From DAOVFN01 sp964484305 (GTDB lineage Archaea > Aenigmatarchaeota > Aenigmatarchaeia > QMZP01), in the NCBI GenBank assembly GCA_964484305.1, contig CAZAEI010000007.1, positions 1 to 44,996 of the forward strand: a stretch of 44,996 nucleotides of DNA. The letters run 5' to 3'. Positions 16,573 to 24,525 of this stretch are shown here, piece after piece; the stretch's first letter is position 1; every line of letters begins with the position of its first letter. The notes under the pieces were generated by a model, which searched no databases, was not told where the DNA came from, and saw only the letters and a list, made by a program, of their open reading frames with translations. Position numbers and translations under genes: made by a program.

Positions 16573-17484
16573 ATGGATAATCCAGATGACTCAATGGACG
16601 ATTCAATAGAACAGGGGCATGATGCCCCCGAAGAGAAGGGGGACAGCCAGGGGGGCCATGCTGGCCATGATTTCACCAGGGCATCTGATGATGAGCAGGC
16701 CGGCAACAAATTTCCCCAAGTCCCCTACAAGCCGCTTATTGTCAGCGGAAACTCTCTGGCAGAATCCTGGGAGAAGGCTGTGAGGACCATGATGGCCCAG
16801 GGCTACAACCGCTATGTGCGGGCCCCTGAATACCAGACCTGGACCAAGGACTCTCCCATGATAATCATGGTCGACGACCCCATGAGGGAGCCGAGGCTCT
16901 CTGACAAGGCCCAGATAACCAGGGGCATGTGTGATGAATACTCCAACAGCCTGATACACGGCCACGCCAGGGACAAGGAGAACTCCTTTGAATATACATA
17001 CTACTCGAGACTGAGGCACTATCCTGACTGCATGGTCAGGGCCGGCCTGCCCCACGTACCCGAGAACGAGCAGGAAGTCAGGGATGCTGTGCACAGGATA
17101 TCGGGCGGCAAGTGCGTGGTCCAGAGCCTTGACCAGGTGGCCAAGGCCATCGAGATATTCAAAAAGGACCCCACCAGGAGGACCGTGGTCCTGCACACCT
17201 GGATACCCTTCAGGGACCTGGCCAAGTTCACACCGGAAAGGATGGACACCTCCTCGCCCTGCCTTGTGGTCCTGCACCCCCAGCTCGTCGAGAAGAAGCT
17301 CCACTTCAACGTGGTCATGAAGACCAACGACCTCTTCAGCGCCTGGCCGGGCAATGCCTACGCCTTCACGGCCCTCCAGAAGTACATGGCCGACGAGATA
17401 GGCGTCGGGGTCGGGCACTACACCCACTTCTCTGTGAGCATGCAGGTCTACCAGGAGGTCTTCGAGGCCGCCAAGAGGGTCTAG
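16573..17484 (+). CDS. thyA: thymidylate synthase (archaeal ThyA type)
   Basis: Methylates dUMP to dTMP using a methylene-tetrahydropterin. The ThyA core is recognisable: paired arginines at 202-203 before VVLHTWIP, the nucleophile Cys230 in SSPCLVVLH, KLHFNVVMKTNDLFSAWPGNAYAF (matching the conserved RSxDxxxGxPxN region) and VGHYTHFSVSMQVY with the dUMP-contacting segment. The first 45 residues are acidic, low in complexity and probably disordered. The gene follows the MtrA-like/DUF4346 gene by 20 nt, with AGGAGA in the gap, so the pair is an operon. The cofactor (folate or methanopterin type) cannot be told from sequence. Confidence 0.88.
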   Translation: MDNPDDSMDDSIEQGHDAPEEKGDSQGGHAGHDFTRASDDEQAGNKFPQVPYKPLIVSGNSLAESWEKAVRTMMAQGYNRYVRAPEYQTWTKDSPMIIMVDDPMREPRLSDKAQITRGMCDEYSNSLIHGHARDKENSFEYTYYSRLRHYPDCMVRAGLPHVPENEQEVRDAVHRISGGKCVVQSLDQVAKAIEIFKKDPTRRTVVLHTWIPFRDLAKFTPERMDTSSPCLVVLHPQLVEKKLHFNVVMKTNDLFSAWPGNAYAFTALQKYMADEIGVGVGHYTHFSVSMQVYQEVFEAAKRV

Positions 17485-17594
17485 GCCCTCCCGGGTCTTA
17501 AGGCTCGTTTGACAGCGGTTTTAATGAGAATCCCAAAAGAAAATGTGCAAAGCCCCCTGAAGAAGTATAAATTGAATAAATACAAAAATGATTT

Positions 17595-18557
17595 ATGAAA
17601 CAATTCTATAAGCGAATACGATATAACGGAGAATTGTCCGATATATCAAAAATTATATGTGGAGAATTCAGCATTGGTGACTTTGTATCAGACAAGTTAA
17701 TTGAACTTGGTTATGAAGACTTCAACTTCATTCTCGAAACAACCAAAAATAAATATTTTGTTAAGATATTCTCTGATTTCAGAAAGGATGATGATTGTCG
17801 CCGGTACTTGGATATAATGATAAAGGCACTTGAGAAAGGTATATCATTTCCAAAACTATTCAAATCAAATCAAGGATACCTTCATATTACAGAAGTCAAT
17901 AAAACCAAACTAAGGCTTGTTGTTATGGAGTTCATTGATGGTGATAACTACTTCTCTTTAGAAAAGAAGCCAAGCACAGATGAAATCAAGAAATTGGCTA
18001 AACAGGCCGCTTTGACAAATTCAATAGATATCAAGCCTTCATTTGTTTATGATTCATGGGCCATCGTGAATTTACTGGGAGAATATAAGCAGAAAGGTAA
18101 ATACCTATTACCTGAAGATGCAAAGAATATAGAACCGCTAATAAAGGCGTTCAAGGACATGAAAGTTGAAAAACTACCCCATTGCTTTGTTCATGGTGAT
18201 TTCATTGCAACTAATGTGATGAAGGATAAGAAAGGCAAGATTTGGGTTATTGATTTCGCTGTTGCTAATTATTACCCCCGTATTCAGGAACTTGCTGTAA
18301 TGGCTTGTAATATACTTTTTGATGAAAACAGCAAGGAGAAGAGTGAAAGTAATCTTAAAATAGCATTGAATGAGTATCAAAAAAATATTAAGTTAACAAC
18401 AAGAGAATTAGAAGCCCTCCCGACATACATAAAACTGGCTCATGTTATGCATGTATTAAGAGCCAACTATGAGAAGGTTGTTGAAAAGGACAACACAAAA
18501 GAGAATGAATATTGGCTTAATCAAGGTAGAATGGGATTGAAACAGATGTCTTGTTGA
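17595..18557 (+). CDS. APH/choline-kinase-fold phosphotransferase
   Basis: The kinase-like fold is shown by YFVKIFSDF (nucleotide-binding Lys), VVMEFIDGDNYFSL at the hinge, the catalytic loop CFVHGDFIATNVM (Asp and Asn of the HGDxxxxN motif), and the metal-binding IDFAVANYYPRIQELA. Length 320 aa. Such enzymes phosphorylate small molecules such as aminoglycosides, choline or homoserine; the substrate is unknown. The gene is strongly AT-rich against flanking thyA and dcd, which suggests horizontal acquisition. AT-rich DNA at 17560-17594 probably holds its promoter. Confidence 0.75.
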   Translation: MKQFYKRIRYNGELSDISKIICGEFSIGDFVSDKLIELGYEDFNFILETTKNKYFVKIFSDFRKDDDCRRYLDIMIKALEKGISFPKLFKSNQGYLHITEVNKTKLRLVVMEFIDGDNYFSLEKKPSTDEIKKLAKQAALTNSIDIKPSFVYDSWAIVNLLGEYKQKGKYLLPEDAKNIEPLIKAFKDMKVEKLPHCFVHGDFIATNVMKDKKGKIWVIDFAVANYYPRIQELAVMACNILFDENSKEKSESNLKIALNEYQKNIKLTTRELEALPTYIKLAHVMHVLRANYEKVVEKDNTKENEYWLNQGRMGLKQMSC

Positions 18558-18638
18558 AATGTGCCAATCCCGATTTTCTGCACCAGACTATCCCGGGGCT
18601 TGGCCCTGCCTTTTAAAACTTGGCCGCAATTATCTACC

Positions 18639-19205
18639 ATGATTCTGCCTGACCACGAGATAAGGAAGCTCCTCCAGGAGGGGACCCTTGTTATAGACCC
18701 CATAGAGAATCCAGAGAAGCAGATACAGCCCGCCGGGGTGGACCTCAGGCTCGGGAACGAGTTCAGGCTCTTTAAGGCATCGGCCATCCCATACATTGAC
18801 ATAAGGAACAAGCCGGAGAACTACACCGAGCAGGTTGTCATCGAGGAGGGGAAGCCCTTTGTCATCCATCCAGGGGAATTCGTCCTCGGGAGCATCAAGG
18901 AATACATAAGGATGCCCGACCACCTCATGGGCTCTGTTGACGGCAGGTCAAGCCTGGGCCGCCTAGGGGTGGTCATTCATGCAACATCCTCCTCAATAAA
19001 CCCCGGCTGGGAGGGCCGCTTCGTCCTTGAGATAACAAACATAGGCAAGCTCCCCGTAGCACTCTACCCTGGCCACAGGATAGCCAAGCTCACCCTCCAC
19101 AAGCTCTCCAGCCCGCCCGAGCGCCCCTATGGCATGAGGGAGGATTCCAAGTACCAGGGCCAGGAGGGCGTGGGGGAGACCAGGATACACGAGGAAACGG
19201 GCTAG
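18639..19205 (+). CDS. dcd: dCTP deaminase
   Basis: Converts dCTP to dUTP, or in some archaea directly to dUMP, feeding thymidylate synthase. Visible motifs: QPAGVDLRLGNEF, SVDGRSSLGRLGVVIHAT (substrate-binding Ser/Arg), NPGWEGRFVLEI with catalytic Glu131, and the C-terminal SKYQGQ triphosphate-closing segment. At 188 aa it is typical. ATG 18639 is chosen because a box A (ccttttaaaac at 18609-18619) lies about 25 nt upstream and the family begins MILPDHEI; the open frame upstream to 18561 is not coding-like. Whether it also has dUTPase activity is not decided. Confidence 0.92.
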   Translation: MILPDHEIRKLLQEGTLVIDPIENPEKQIQPAGVDLRLGNEFRLFKASAIPYIDIRNKPENYTEQVVIEEGKPFVIHPGEFVLGSIKEYIRMPDHLMGSVDGRSSLGRLGVVIHATSSSINPGWEGRFVLEITNIGKLPVALYPGHRIAKLTLHKLSSPPERPYGMREDSKYQGQEGVGETRIHEETG

Positions 19206-19262
19206 CCTTGTCAGCCAGCAGCTGCTGCATAAGCTTAAAAGCGTTTGTTCTATTAACTGATT

Positions 19263-19628
19263 ATGCCCGGAATGTTTGGTTTAGAGAAAGTTATCAAAAG
19301 ATATTTGAGAATAAACAAGGATTTTAATATGTCAAGTCTTAGTGATGTCGAATCATTGACAACCAGGTTGGCGCAAAGGGGCTATGGCACGCCAGGAGAT
19401 ATTTTTGAAGTATTGGATGATGAGTATCAACTCATCTCAAAAAGGCGAATCATCAGAAATTATCTTAAAGAAAATGATGTCACCGAGCTGGACTTGGCAG
19501 CAATCGGCAGGGCTTCCAAAGAAATAGTAAGAGCAGGCCATGGGGACATCACGTTAGGCGATTATATGAAGATATTGAGAGAAGAGTTCAGTGACCTCAA
19601 TTCCAGATTTGCAGCCACCAAGGCATGA
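19263..19628 (+). CDS. hypothetical helical protein
   Basis: A 121-residue protein of no recognised family, predicted mostly helical and soluble. It has basic segments (KRYLRINKDF, ISKRRIIRNYL) and a C-terminal DITLGDYMKILREEF. A box A (gcttaaaagc, near 19235) lies about 28 nt ahead of ATG 19263, so it is probably a leaderless single gene. It is AT-richer than dcd and L10e on either side. Confidence 0.6.
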   Translation: MPGMFGLEKVIKRYLRINKDFNMSSLSDVESLTTRLAQRGYGTPGDIFEVLDDEYQLISKRRIIRNYLKENDVTELDLAAIGRASKEIVRAGHGDITLGDYMKILREEFSDLNSRFAATKA

Positions 19629-19704
19629 AGTCATGCATAGCAACTTATTTAAAGGCACGCCTCATATTTAGTTAACAGCTATTGTTTACATACAAGGCTA
19701 AACA

Positions 19705-19787
19705 GTGCATGCTGTCGCTTGCGACAGATTCTGCATCAATAACCAATACAACCGAACAGGTGAAGCGGTGCATGCTGTCGCTTGCGA
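19705..19787. repeat. 20-bp direct repeat with hairpin upstream of L10e
   Basis: An identical 20-bp sequence beginning gtgcatgctgtcgc occurs at 19705-19724 and 19768-19787. In the first copy it extends into a perfect hairpin, ctgtcgc-tt-gcgacag (19712-19727); the second copy loses the final pairs. Both lie in the leader of the L10e gene. The rest of 19629-19811 contains only AT-rich promoter-like DNA. Confidence 0.75.
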
Positions 19788-19811
19788 GAATGCGCAGCAG
19801 ATGGTGATATC

Positions 19812-20333
19812 ATGGCTCTGAGACCGGCCAAGTGCTACAGAAGACTGAAGAGGCCCTATACCAGGCAGTCCAGGAAGAAACCCAGGAAGGGCTACATCAA
19901 GGGGGTCCCTGACAAGAAGATTCACAGGTTCGAGATGGGGGACCCTAAGAAGGCATACCAGCTCAGGGCCTACCTGGTGTCAGAGAGGGGGGTCCAGATC
20001 AGGCACAACGCCCTCGAGGCAGCCAGGATTGCCGTCAACAAGCACCTTGAGGAAAATATAGGAAAGGAGAACTTCTTCATAAAGATCCTGATTTACCCGC
20101 ACCACGTAATGAGGGAGAACGCCCTGGCCACCGGAGCCGGGGCCGACCGTTTCTCTGAGGGAATGAGGCGTGCCTTCGGAAAGCCCATAGGCCTCGTGGC
20201 CCGGGTGAGGCCTGACCAGAGGATACTGGAGGTCAGGCTGAACCGGGGTATGGAGGGCTTCGCCAAGGAGGCCCTGAGAAGGGCCTCGATGAAATTTCCA
20301 ACACCGTGCGGTGTGGTCTTTGAGAACGCCTAG
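19812..20333 (+). CDS. rpl10e: 50S ribosomal protein L10e (uL16)
   Basis: The large-subunit protein uL16, near the A site and peptidyl transferase centre. It is recognised by MALRPAKCYRRLKRPYTRQSRKKPRKGYIKGVP, IRHNALEAARIAVNKHLE, FFIKILIYPHHVMREN, and GADRFSEGMRRAFGKPIGLVARV. The 173-aa length is normal. ATG 19812 is chosen because MALRPAKCYR is the usual N-terminus and GGTGAT lies 6 nt before it. The leader contains a duplicated 20-bp sequence with a hairpin, which could be a binding site for control of this gene. Confidence 0.95.
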   Translation: MALRPAKCYRRLKRPYTRQSRKKPRKGYIKGVPDKKIHRFEMGDPKKAYQLRAYLVSERGVQIRHNALEAARIAVNKHLEENIGKENFFIKILIYPHHVMRENALATGAGADRFSEGMRRAFGKPIGLVARVRPDQRILEVRLNRGMEGFAKEALRRASMKFPTPCGVVFENA

Positions 20334-20349
20334 CCTCCGAAAACCAATT

Positions 20350-20790
20350 CTATATTCCCAGTATAGAGCCCACTTGTCCTATTATCCATGGTATTACGAT
20401 CAGGGTCAGCACAAAGAAGACAGCCCCCACAACCAGGGCGTGCAGGATGCTCATATCCTCAAAGAATACCTTGAGCATGACCACCCAGATGAGTAGGGGG
20501 AGTATTATCCCTATAAAGGGGATGCCGGCTATTAAGGGTGTAAGGAAACCCACAACCCCGACAAAATTTATCAGGTTCACAATGAACACTACAACAAAGG
20601 CCCTCTTGAGGACCAGCATCTCACCATACATCCTGTTAAAGGCCATCAGGACAAAGATGAGGACAATGCCGCCCACGACAGTTGATATAACAAGGTTGAT
20701 GATTATGGTTATCCAGAACCCCGTGGCATTGGCGCTGGCCAGCTGAGCAACGGAGTTGAGGTCAAAGGGAATGTCTAGGAAGTCAACCAT
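20350..20790 (-). CDS. polytopic membrane protein of unknown function
   Basis: A 146-residue protein with four probable membrane helices (about 24-48, 65-85, 88-108, 118-140) and few charged residues. No catalytic motif. It converges on L10e with a 16-nt gap. A minus-strand box A (catttaaggg, near 20817) lies about 27 nt upstream of ATG 20790. Confidence 0.65.
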   Translation of the reverse strand: MVDFLDIPFDLNSVAQLASANATGFWITIIINLVISTVVGGIVLIFVLMAFNRMYGEMLVLKRAFVVVFIVNLINFVGVVGFLTPLIAGIPFIGIILPLLIWVVMLKVFFEDMSILHALVVGAVFFVLTLIVIPWIIGQVGSILGI

Positions 20791-20835
20791 GTTAAATAGT
20801 TACTTCTTTGCCCTTAAATGTGTTGGGTCTGCATT

Positions 20836-21126
20836 TCAATAGCCATATCCAGTCATGTATTCCTCATGCCCAGGCAACTCAAGGCTATCAGAGTCAATAT
20901 CAGTCTGGGGCCGGTAAGCATCTCGCTCAATACTGCCATCCCCGTTGCCTCCCCTTAGTATGAAAGTTCTGAAAACCATCCCTTCATAAATCTTACATAA
21001 AAAGATTGCAGGTTCTTTATCAATCCCTATATCTCTCAGACGGCAGAAGATGTGAAGGGGATTTATTCCTGCACTCGCCGTGCCACCCACTACCATCAAC
21101 TCAGCAAACCGCCTGTTGATTATCAT
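20836..21126 (-). CDS. small hypothetical protein
   Basis: A 96-residue protein of unknown family with a short beta-like N-terminal section (INRRFAELMVVGG), two cysteines (IFCRLR, IFLCKI) and an acidic C-terminal tail (TDIDSDSLELPGHEEY) that looks disordered. A box A (ctttattg on the minus strand) lies just upstream. It is moderately AT-rich and sits alone between two promoters. It could be a spurious frame, but the promoter and amino-acid make-up favour a gene. Confidence 0.5.
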   Translation of the reverse strand: MIINRRFAELMVVGGTASAGINPLHIFCRLRDIGIDKEPAIFLCKIYEGMVFRTFILRGGNGDGSIERDAYRPQTDIDSDSLELPGHEEYMTGYGY

Positions 21127-21186
21127 ATACAGAACAGCTCAATAAAGGTATCAATCAAACTTCGGCAATATGGTAATTATTGACCC

Positions 21187-22380
21187 TTACTCTGTGATGT
21201 CCCTGTCCACAACCTGTCCCGGAAGGGTGGTCTTCCCGGGCCATATCTTCCTGCCGGGATAGATTATTGTCCTTACCCCGAGCCTGACGCCGTCCCCTAT
21301 GACAGCTCCGAACTTGCTGCGGCCCGTCCTGACCAGCCCGCCCTTAACCATGCTCTTGACAACTCCCCTGTCATGCCTCAGGTTGGCTGTTATGCTCCCC
21401 GCCGCAAGGCTCACATCCCTCCCTATCACCGAATCCCCCACGTAGTTCAGGTGCGGGACCTTGCTGCCGTCACCTATTACCGAGTTCTTGACCTCGGACG
21501 CGTTTCCGACCCTGCACCCGTCACCTATGCTGGTGTATGGCCTTATGTAGCAGTTCGGCCCAATCAGGCAGTCCCGGCCAATCATGACAGGGCCCTCTAT
21601 ATAGGAGCCGGCCAGGACACTCGTGCCCTCCCCCACGGACACCATCCCCTTGAGGGTCGCGCCCTCCTCTACATCCCCTTTCATTGAGGGTTCCATGCCC
21701 CCGAGCAGGAATCGGTTGGCCTCCAGAAGGTTCCAGGGATAGCCCACCGGAACCCATCCCTTGGTGGCCCTGACAATCCTGACAGGCCTCTCCATGGCCA
21801 GCCCGTTCACGGCCTCGTTCAGCTCGTACTCCCCCCTGTGGGTCTTCCCGAGCTTCCTTATGTGCGGGAATACCTCTGATCCCAGAACATAGAGGCCGCA
21901 GTTGGCCAGGCTGGATTTTGCCTTCCCGGGCTTCTCCTGGAAGCCTGAGACAAGGCCCTTCTTCTCAGTCCACACGCCAAAGCTGGAGGGGTCCTCAACC
22001 CCCTGGGCAAGCAGGGATGGTGTCCCCTTCAGGAGCATCTCCACGTTCTCCCTGGAATAGATGTCATCGCCCATCATGACAATGAATTCATCCTTCCCGG
22101 TATAAGGCTCCGCAGCCAGGATGGCGTGGCCTGTACCGAGTTGCTCCTCCTGCTCCGCATAGGCCAGCCTGATTCCCTGGAACTCATGACCAAGGGCCTT
22201 CTCAACCATCTCCCTCCTGTAGCCGACCACCAAGACTGCCTCGTCCACCAGACCCTTCAGGGCTTCTAGGTTGTGCTCCAGGAGGCTCTTGCCCGCAACC
22301 CTTATCAGGACCTTGGGAACCGTAAGCGTGAGCGGATATGTCCTTGTCGACTTCCCTGCAGCGAGAATAACGGCCTTCAT
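21187..22380 (-). CDS. GlmU-like sugar-1-phosphate nucleotidylyltransferase/acetyltransferase
   Basis: Two domains: an N-terminal nucleotidyltransferase (MKAVILAAGKSTRTYPLT, GTGHAILAAE, FIVMMGDDIY, GEYELNEAVNGLA) and a C-terminal left-handed beta-helix of hexapeptide repeats (from about residue 245 to the end). Archaeal relatives make UDP-GlcNAc from GlcN-1-P by acetylation and uridylylation. At 397 aa it fits. ATG 22380 is preferred because GGTGAAAGG lies directly ahead; an upstream ATG at 22401 is possible. It follows glmS by 76 nt on the same strand, giving two of the three post-fructose-6-P steps; the mutase GlmM is not in the window. The sugar specificity is inferred from this neighbour. 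Confidence 0.87.
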   Translation of the reverse strand: MKAVILAAGKSTRTYPLTLTVPKVLIRVAGKSLLEHNLEALKGLVDEAVLVVGYRREMVEKALGHEFQGIRLAYAEQEEQLGTGHAILAAEPYTGKDEFIVMMGDDIYSRENVEMLLKGTPSLLAQGVEDPSSFGVWTEKKGLVSGFQEKPGKAKSSLANCGLYVLGSEVFPHIRKLGKTHRGEYELNEAVNGLAMERPVRIVRATKGWVPVGYPWNLLEANRFLLGGMEPSMKGDVEEGATLKGMVSVGEGTSVLAGSYIEGPVMIGRDCLIGPNCYIRPYTSIGDGCRVGNASEVKNSVIGDGSKVPHLNYVGDSVIGRDVSLAAGSITANLRHDRGVVKSMVKGGLVRTGRSKFGAVIGDGVRLGVRTIIYPGRKIWPGKTTLPGQVVDRDITE

Positions 22381-22421
22381 TCCTTTCACCTTTTCTGCCA
22401 TGTTGGTTCTTGTTACGATAT

Positions 22422-22436
22422 CCGTCCTTCGGACGG
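22422..22436 (-). repeat. 6-bp hairpin between glmS and the GlmU-like gene
   Basis: ccgtcc-ttc-ggacgg forms a perfect 6-bp stem in the 76-nt gap between the two amino-sugar genes. It may attenuate or end part of the glmS transcripts. It belongs to the same type of short hairpin seen at other intergenic sites here. Confidence 0.55.
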
Positions 22437-22456
22437 CACACACTCCTTCACCTTAA

Positions 22457-24211
22457 CTATTTAACCACAACCGACTTCGCAAGGTTTCTTGGGTAATCGG
22501 GATCATAACCCCTCAGAACTGCCAGGTGATAGGCCAGAATCTGGATCGGAATGATGTTAACGATAGGAGATGCGTTGCCCACATCAGGGACCCTGAGCCA
22601 GTAGTCAAAGGCATCATTATTCTCAGGCGAGACTCCTATAACATATCCACCCCTGGCCTTTATCTCCATGGCATTGGATATTATGTCATCCCTGTTTTCA
22701 TCATTTGCTACAAGAACTATACAGGGAGTGCCCCCCCCTATCAGGGCCAGAGGGCCGTGCTTGAGCTCCCCTCCCGCAAAGCCCTGGGCGTGTATGTAGC
22801 TGACCTCCATAATCTTTATTGCAGATTCAAGGGCCATTGGATAGTTCAGGGATCTGCCTATTATGTAGACATCCCTGCTGTTCCTCAGCTTCCTGGCCAG
22901 CCTTGTAATCCTTGCCTCGTATCTGGGGTTGAGCATGTCATTGACCTTGGAGGCTGTCTCCATGAGCAGGCGCTTGCCCTCCTCAAGCCTCCCGGTCACT
23001 GCATAGGCCAGGAGGGTCACAAGGGCCAGCTGCGATGTCGTTGCCTTGGTGGAGGCCACCGCCTTCTCAGGGCCGGCGTTTATCAGGAAGGTGTAATCCG
23101 AGTTCCTGTGCAGGGAGGAGCCCATGACATTCACAAGGGATATCACCCTGACCCCGGCCTTCCTGGCCGCCTCCACAGCCTCCATTACATCGGCTGTCTC
23201 CCCGCTCTGGGAGATTGTTACAAGAAGGGTCTTGTCTGTCAGGAAGTGATTGTAGTTCGGGAATTCTGAAGAAACAACAAAATTCACGTGCTTGTTTGCG
23301 ACCCTTGAGAATATGTACTCCCCTGCCATGCAGACCTTCCCGGCGGTGCCGCAGCCTGTGAAGAATGTCCCGTGGGCCCTCTTTATCTCCTCTGCTGTCT
23401 TGAGGATTGCCTCCTCGTTCTGGTTAATCGCCCTTATGATGGTGTCCTTCTGCTCCATGATTTCCTTGAGCATGAAGTGAGGGTAATCCCCCTTCTCTGC
23501 CTGCTTGGCATCCCAGTCTATGGTTATGAGCCTCTTTCTTACAGGCTCACCTGTCTCTACATTGAAGAATTTGGCCTTTCCGTCAGCCACGATCATCTCA
23601 TTATCATCCAGGTACATGACCTTGTTGGTGTGCTTAAGAAAGGCCGGTATGTCACTTGCTATGAATGTCTCAGATTTCCCCTTTCCCACTATCAGGGGCG
23701 AGCCCCTCCTCACACCCACAAGCCTTTCCTCACCTGCCCTTATGACGGCTATGGCATACCTTCCCTTGAGCCTCTGGACAGCCTTTATCACCGCCTCCTC
23801 GAGGCCCCAGGAGATGTTCTCCTCTATCAGGTGGGGTATTATCTCTGTATCCGTTTCGGATTTGAAGACATGGCCCCGCTCCTCCAACTCCTTTCTCAGC
23901 TCCTGGAAGTTCTCTATTATCCCGTTATGGACCACGGCTATCCTGCCTGAGCAGTCCGTGTGCGGGTGCGCGTTCCTCTTTGTGACACCCCCATGGGTGG
24001 CCCAGCGCGAATGTCCCACTGCTACCATTCCAGGCAATCTCCCAATCTCAGCCTCGCTAATCTTTCCCATACCCTTTTCTATGTGGATGGCTTCCTTGTC
24101 CAGGGTGGCAAACCCATAGGAATCATAACCCCTGTACTCCAGCCTCTTGAGCGCATCGTGTATTATGGGGTATGCCTCTCTGTCACCGATGTAGCCGACT
24201 ATGCCGCACAT
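22457..24211 (-). CDS. glmS: glucosamine-fructose-6-phosphate aminotransferase (isomerizing)
   Basis: Makes glucosamine-6-phosphate from fructose-6-P and glutamine. The Ntn glutaminase half starts MCGIVGYIG with nucleophile Cys2, and has GHSRWATHGGVTKRNAHPH and VVHNGIIENF. Two SIS sugar-isomerase domains follow (FFTGCGTAGKVCMAGEY, TISQSGETADVMEA; IIGRSLNYPMALESAIKI, GFAGGELKHGPLALI), ending in the typical NLAKSVVVK. Length 584 aa. The start is set at MCGI because Cys must become N-terminal; the frame is open 57 nt further upstream. A 10-bp inverted repeat lies in the leader (24231-24266). Confidence 0.96.
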   Translation of the reverse strand: MCGIVGYIGDREAYPIIHDALKRLEYRGYDSYGFATLDKEAIHIEKGMGKISEAEIGRLPGMVAVGHSRWATHGGVTKRNAHPHTDCSGRIAVVHNGIIENFQELRKELEERGHVFKSETDTEIIPHLIEENISWGLEEAVIKAVQRLKGRYAIAVIRAGEERLVGVRRGSPLIVGKGKSETFIASDIPAFLKHTNKVMYLDDNEMIVADGKAKFFNVETGEPVRKRLITIDWDAKQAEKGDYPHFMLKEIMEQKDTIIRAINQNEEAILKTAEEIKRAHGTFFTGCGTAGKVCMAGEYIFSRVANKHVNFVVSSEFPNYNHFLTDKTLLVTISQSGETADVMEAVEAARKAGVRVISLVNVMGSSLHRNSDYTFLINAGPEKAVASTKATTSQLALVTLLAYAVTGRLEEGKRLLMETASKVNDMLNPRYEARITRLARKLRNSRDVYIIGRSLNYPMALESAIKIMEVSYIHAQGFAGGELKHGPLALIGGGTPCIVLVANDENRDDIISNAMEIKARGGYVIGVSPENNDAFDYWLRVPDVGNASPIVNIIPIQILAYHLAVLRGYDPDYPRNLAKSVVVK

Positions 24212-24230
24212 GAAATCACTGTCATTTATA

Positions 24231-24266
24231 GTATCGGACAGAACTTTTTGGAATAGTGTCCGATAC
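24231..24266 (-). promoter_or_regulatory. 10-bp perfect inverted repeat in the glmS leader
   Basis: gtatcggaca (24231-24240) and tgtccgatac (24257-24266) are exact complements separated by 16 bp, beginning 20 bp upstream of the glmS start codon. It could be a repressor operator or an RNA hairpin in the leader. Upstream AT-rich DNA (24290-24335) holds candidate box A motifs for glmS. The remaining gap to 24525 carries the promoter and leader of the next plus-strand gene. Confidence 0.65.
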
Positions 24267-24377
24267 AACTAGCAAAGGACAATTTCCAATTTGTTATATC
24301 CTTTACTATAATTCGCTTTCAGAATATAAAGGCCTTATTGAAAAAATATTTTTAAACCACAGGCATGAAGGGCAAAC

Positions 24378-24410
24378 CTTTATAAATAGCATTAAAAATT
24401 GATTTATAAC
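24378..24410 (+). promoter_or_regulatory. candidate promoter(s) of the S-layer-like regulator gene
   Basis: Two box A-like motifs, ctttataaatagc (24378-24390) and gatttataac (24401-24410), precede the winged-helix gene. Either gives a leader of about 95-120 nt that includes a 21-codon frame (24425-24490, starting MNNCRAKTDG) and a perfect hairpin ccgtcgc-aaa-gcgacgg at 24468-24484, just before the AGGTGA ribosome site. Whether the leader frame is translated is unknown. Confidence 0.5.
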
Positions 24411-24525
24411 ATTAATAATACATTATGAATAACTGCAGGGCAAAAACAGATGGTGAAAGGGAGCCTGCCGTCGCAAAGCGACGGATATAGTATAATTAAC
24501 AAAGTGAACAGCTAAGGTGAAGGGA

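Noticed and set aside
19705..19787. CRISPR array fragment
   Set aside because: Only two repeat units, 20 bp long, no further copies and no cas genes in the window.
24231..24266. glmS ribozyme or riboswitch
   Set aside because: Only one simple hairpin is present; the bacterial ribozyme's double pseudoknot core and length are absent.
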